Origin: Bacteroidales bacterium
GTDB lineage: Bacteria; Bacteroidota; Bacteroidia; Bacteroidales; UBA932
NCBI GenBank assembly: GCA_024401945.1
Contig: JAKSKC010000089.1
Coordinates: 1 to 5,538, forward strand
Direction of reading: 5' to 3'
DNA: 5,538 nt
In this document: piece by piece, positions 5,407-5,538 of the stretch
Layout of the letters: each line of letters opens with the position of its first letter
Position numbering within the stretch: position 1 is the first letter of the stretch
The notes under the pieces: model-generated
What the model saw: only the letters and a program-made list of their open reading frames with translations
Told to the model about the DNA's origin: nothing
Database searches by the model: none
Translations under genes and position numbers: made by a program

Positions 5407-5538
5407 TTTTCCCTGTTTTTTCTGTCAAGATATCCCTGCAGGATAATAGCTGCGCTGATTCTGTCCACCGAGGTCTTCTTCATCCTGTCGGACTTCTTCA
5501 TCCCCCCGTCTATCATCGCCCTGTGCGCCAGTACGGAA
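5403..5538 (-). CDS. ruvX: RuvX/YqgF-type Holliday junction resolvase-like nuclease, C-terminal end
   Basis: The last 44 codons of a gene that runs off the right edge. It reads S-V-L-A-H-R-A-M-I-D-G-G-M-K-K, then KTSVDRISAAIILQGYL and DRKNREK before TGA at 5405-5403. This is the conserved end of YqgF proteins: the (D-E-R-x-T)-S-x-x-A stretch, the K-K linker, and the final catalytic Asp in the V-D-x-x-A-A-x-x-I-L-Q-x-Y motif. Family members take part in 16S rRNA 5' maturation and are predicted RNase H-fold resolvases. The TGA overlaps the def start as ATGA. The ruvX-def pairing is a familiar Bacteroidota arrangement. The operon promoter should lie upstream of this gene, outside the window. Confidence 0.9.
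   Translation of the reverse strand, partial: SVLAHRAMIDGGMKKSDRMKKTSVDRISAAIILQGYLDRKNREK

Larger units (their letters stand above)
691..5538 (-). other. Probable single operon: ruvX-def-phosphohexomutase-M23/LysM-DUF1460-mtgA-small ORF
   Basis: All seven reading frames point the same way with no gap over 24 bases between annotated ends (overlap 4, gap 2, overlap 4, gaps 14, 6 and 24). No promoter-like Bacteroidota element (TTG then TAnnTTTG at the usual spacing) or terminator hairpin is seen between them. This supports one transcript starting right of the window. Confidence 0.75.

Overview
The window looks like a chromosomal segment from a Bacteroidales-type bacterium (phylum Bacteroidota) with a GC content near the mid-50s by eye. 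The inference rests on the gene set: a ruvX-def pair, a DUF1460 cell-wall hydrolase next to a monofunctional GT51 transglycosylase, an AsmA-like protein with a Bacteroidota-style C-terminus, and general absence of strong Shine-Dalgarno sequences. No tool or database was used, so the taxonomic call is an inference.

Layout. The right-hand 4.6 kb (about 691-5538) is one leftward run on the minus strand. Read in transcription order it is: the last 44 residues of ruvX (cut by the window edge), def (peptide deformylase), an alpha-D-phosphohexomutase (phosphomannomutase/phosphoglucomutase), a secreted M23 endopeptidase with a LysM domain, a secreted DUF1460 amidase-like hydrolase, mtgA (peptidoglycan glycosyltransferase), and a small Ala/Ser-rich reading frame with an amber codon at position 6. 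Gaps are -3, +2, -4, +14, +6 and +24 bases, including two ATGA start/stop overlaps, so the run is almost certainly an operon. Its promoter must lie right of the window. The left 0.67 kb carries, on the plus strand and converging on the operon, the C-terminal end of an AsmA-like protein. Only about 22 bases separate the two convergent stop codons.

How the genes fit together. Three adjacent products act on peptidoglycan in the envelope: MtgA polymerises glycan strands, the M23/LysM enzyme probably cuts peptide cross-links, and the DUF1460 enzyme probably trims muropeptides or stem peptides. The phosphohexomutase supplies sugar phosphates for surface polysaccharide precursors. RuvX and Def are housekeeping proteins for DNA/rRNA processing and N-terminal maturation. 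The cluster thus couples growth-linked housekeeping to wall synthesis and remodelling.

The most notable anomalies are at the left. The first roughly 135 bases are visibly more AT-rich and read, in a different frame, as part of a sensor histidine kinase that switches abruptly to the AsmA-like frame across a word of about 21 bases that makes sense in both frames. This looks like an assembly chimera. The second anomaly is the small Ala/Ser-rich frame with its in-frame TAG. I see no CRISPR array, tRNA, rRNA, insertion sequence or convincing new defence system; the rest is ordinary core-genome content. No gene-free stretch exceeds 300 bases.
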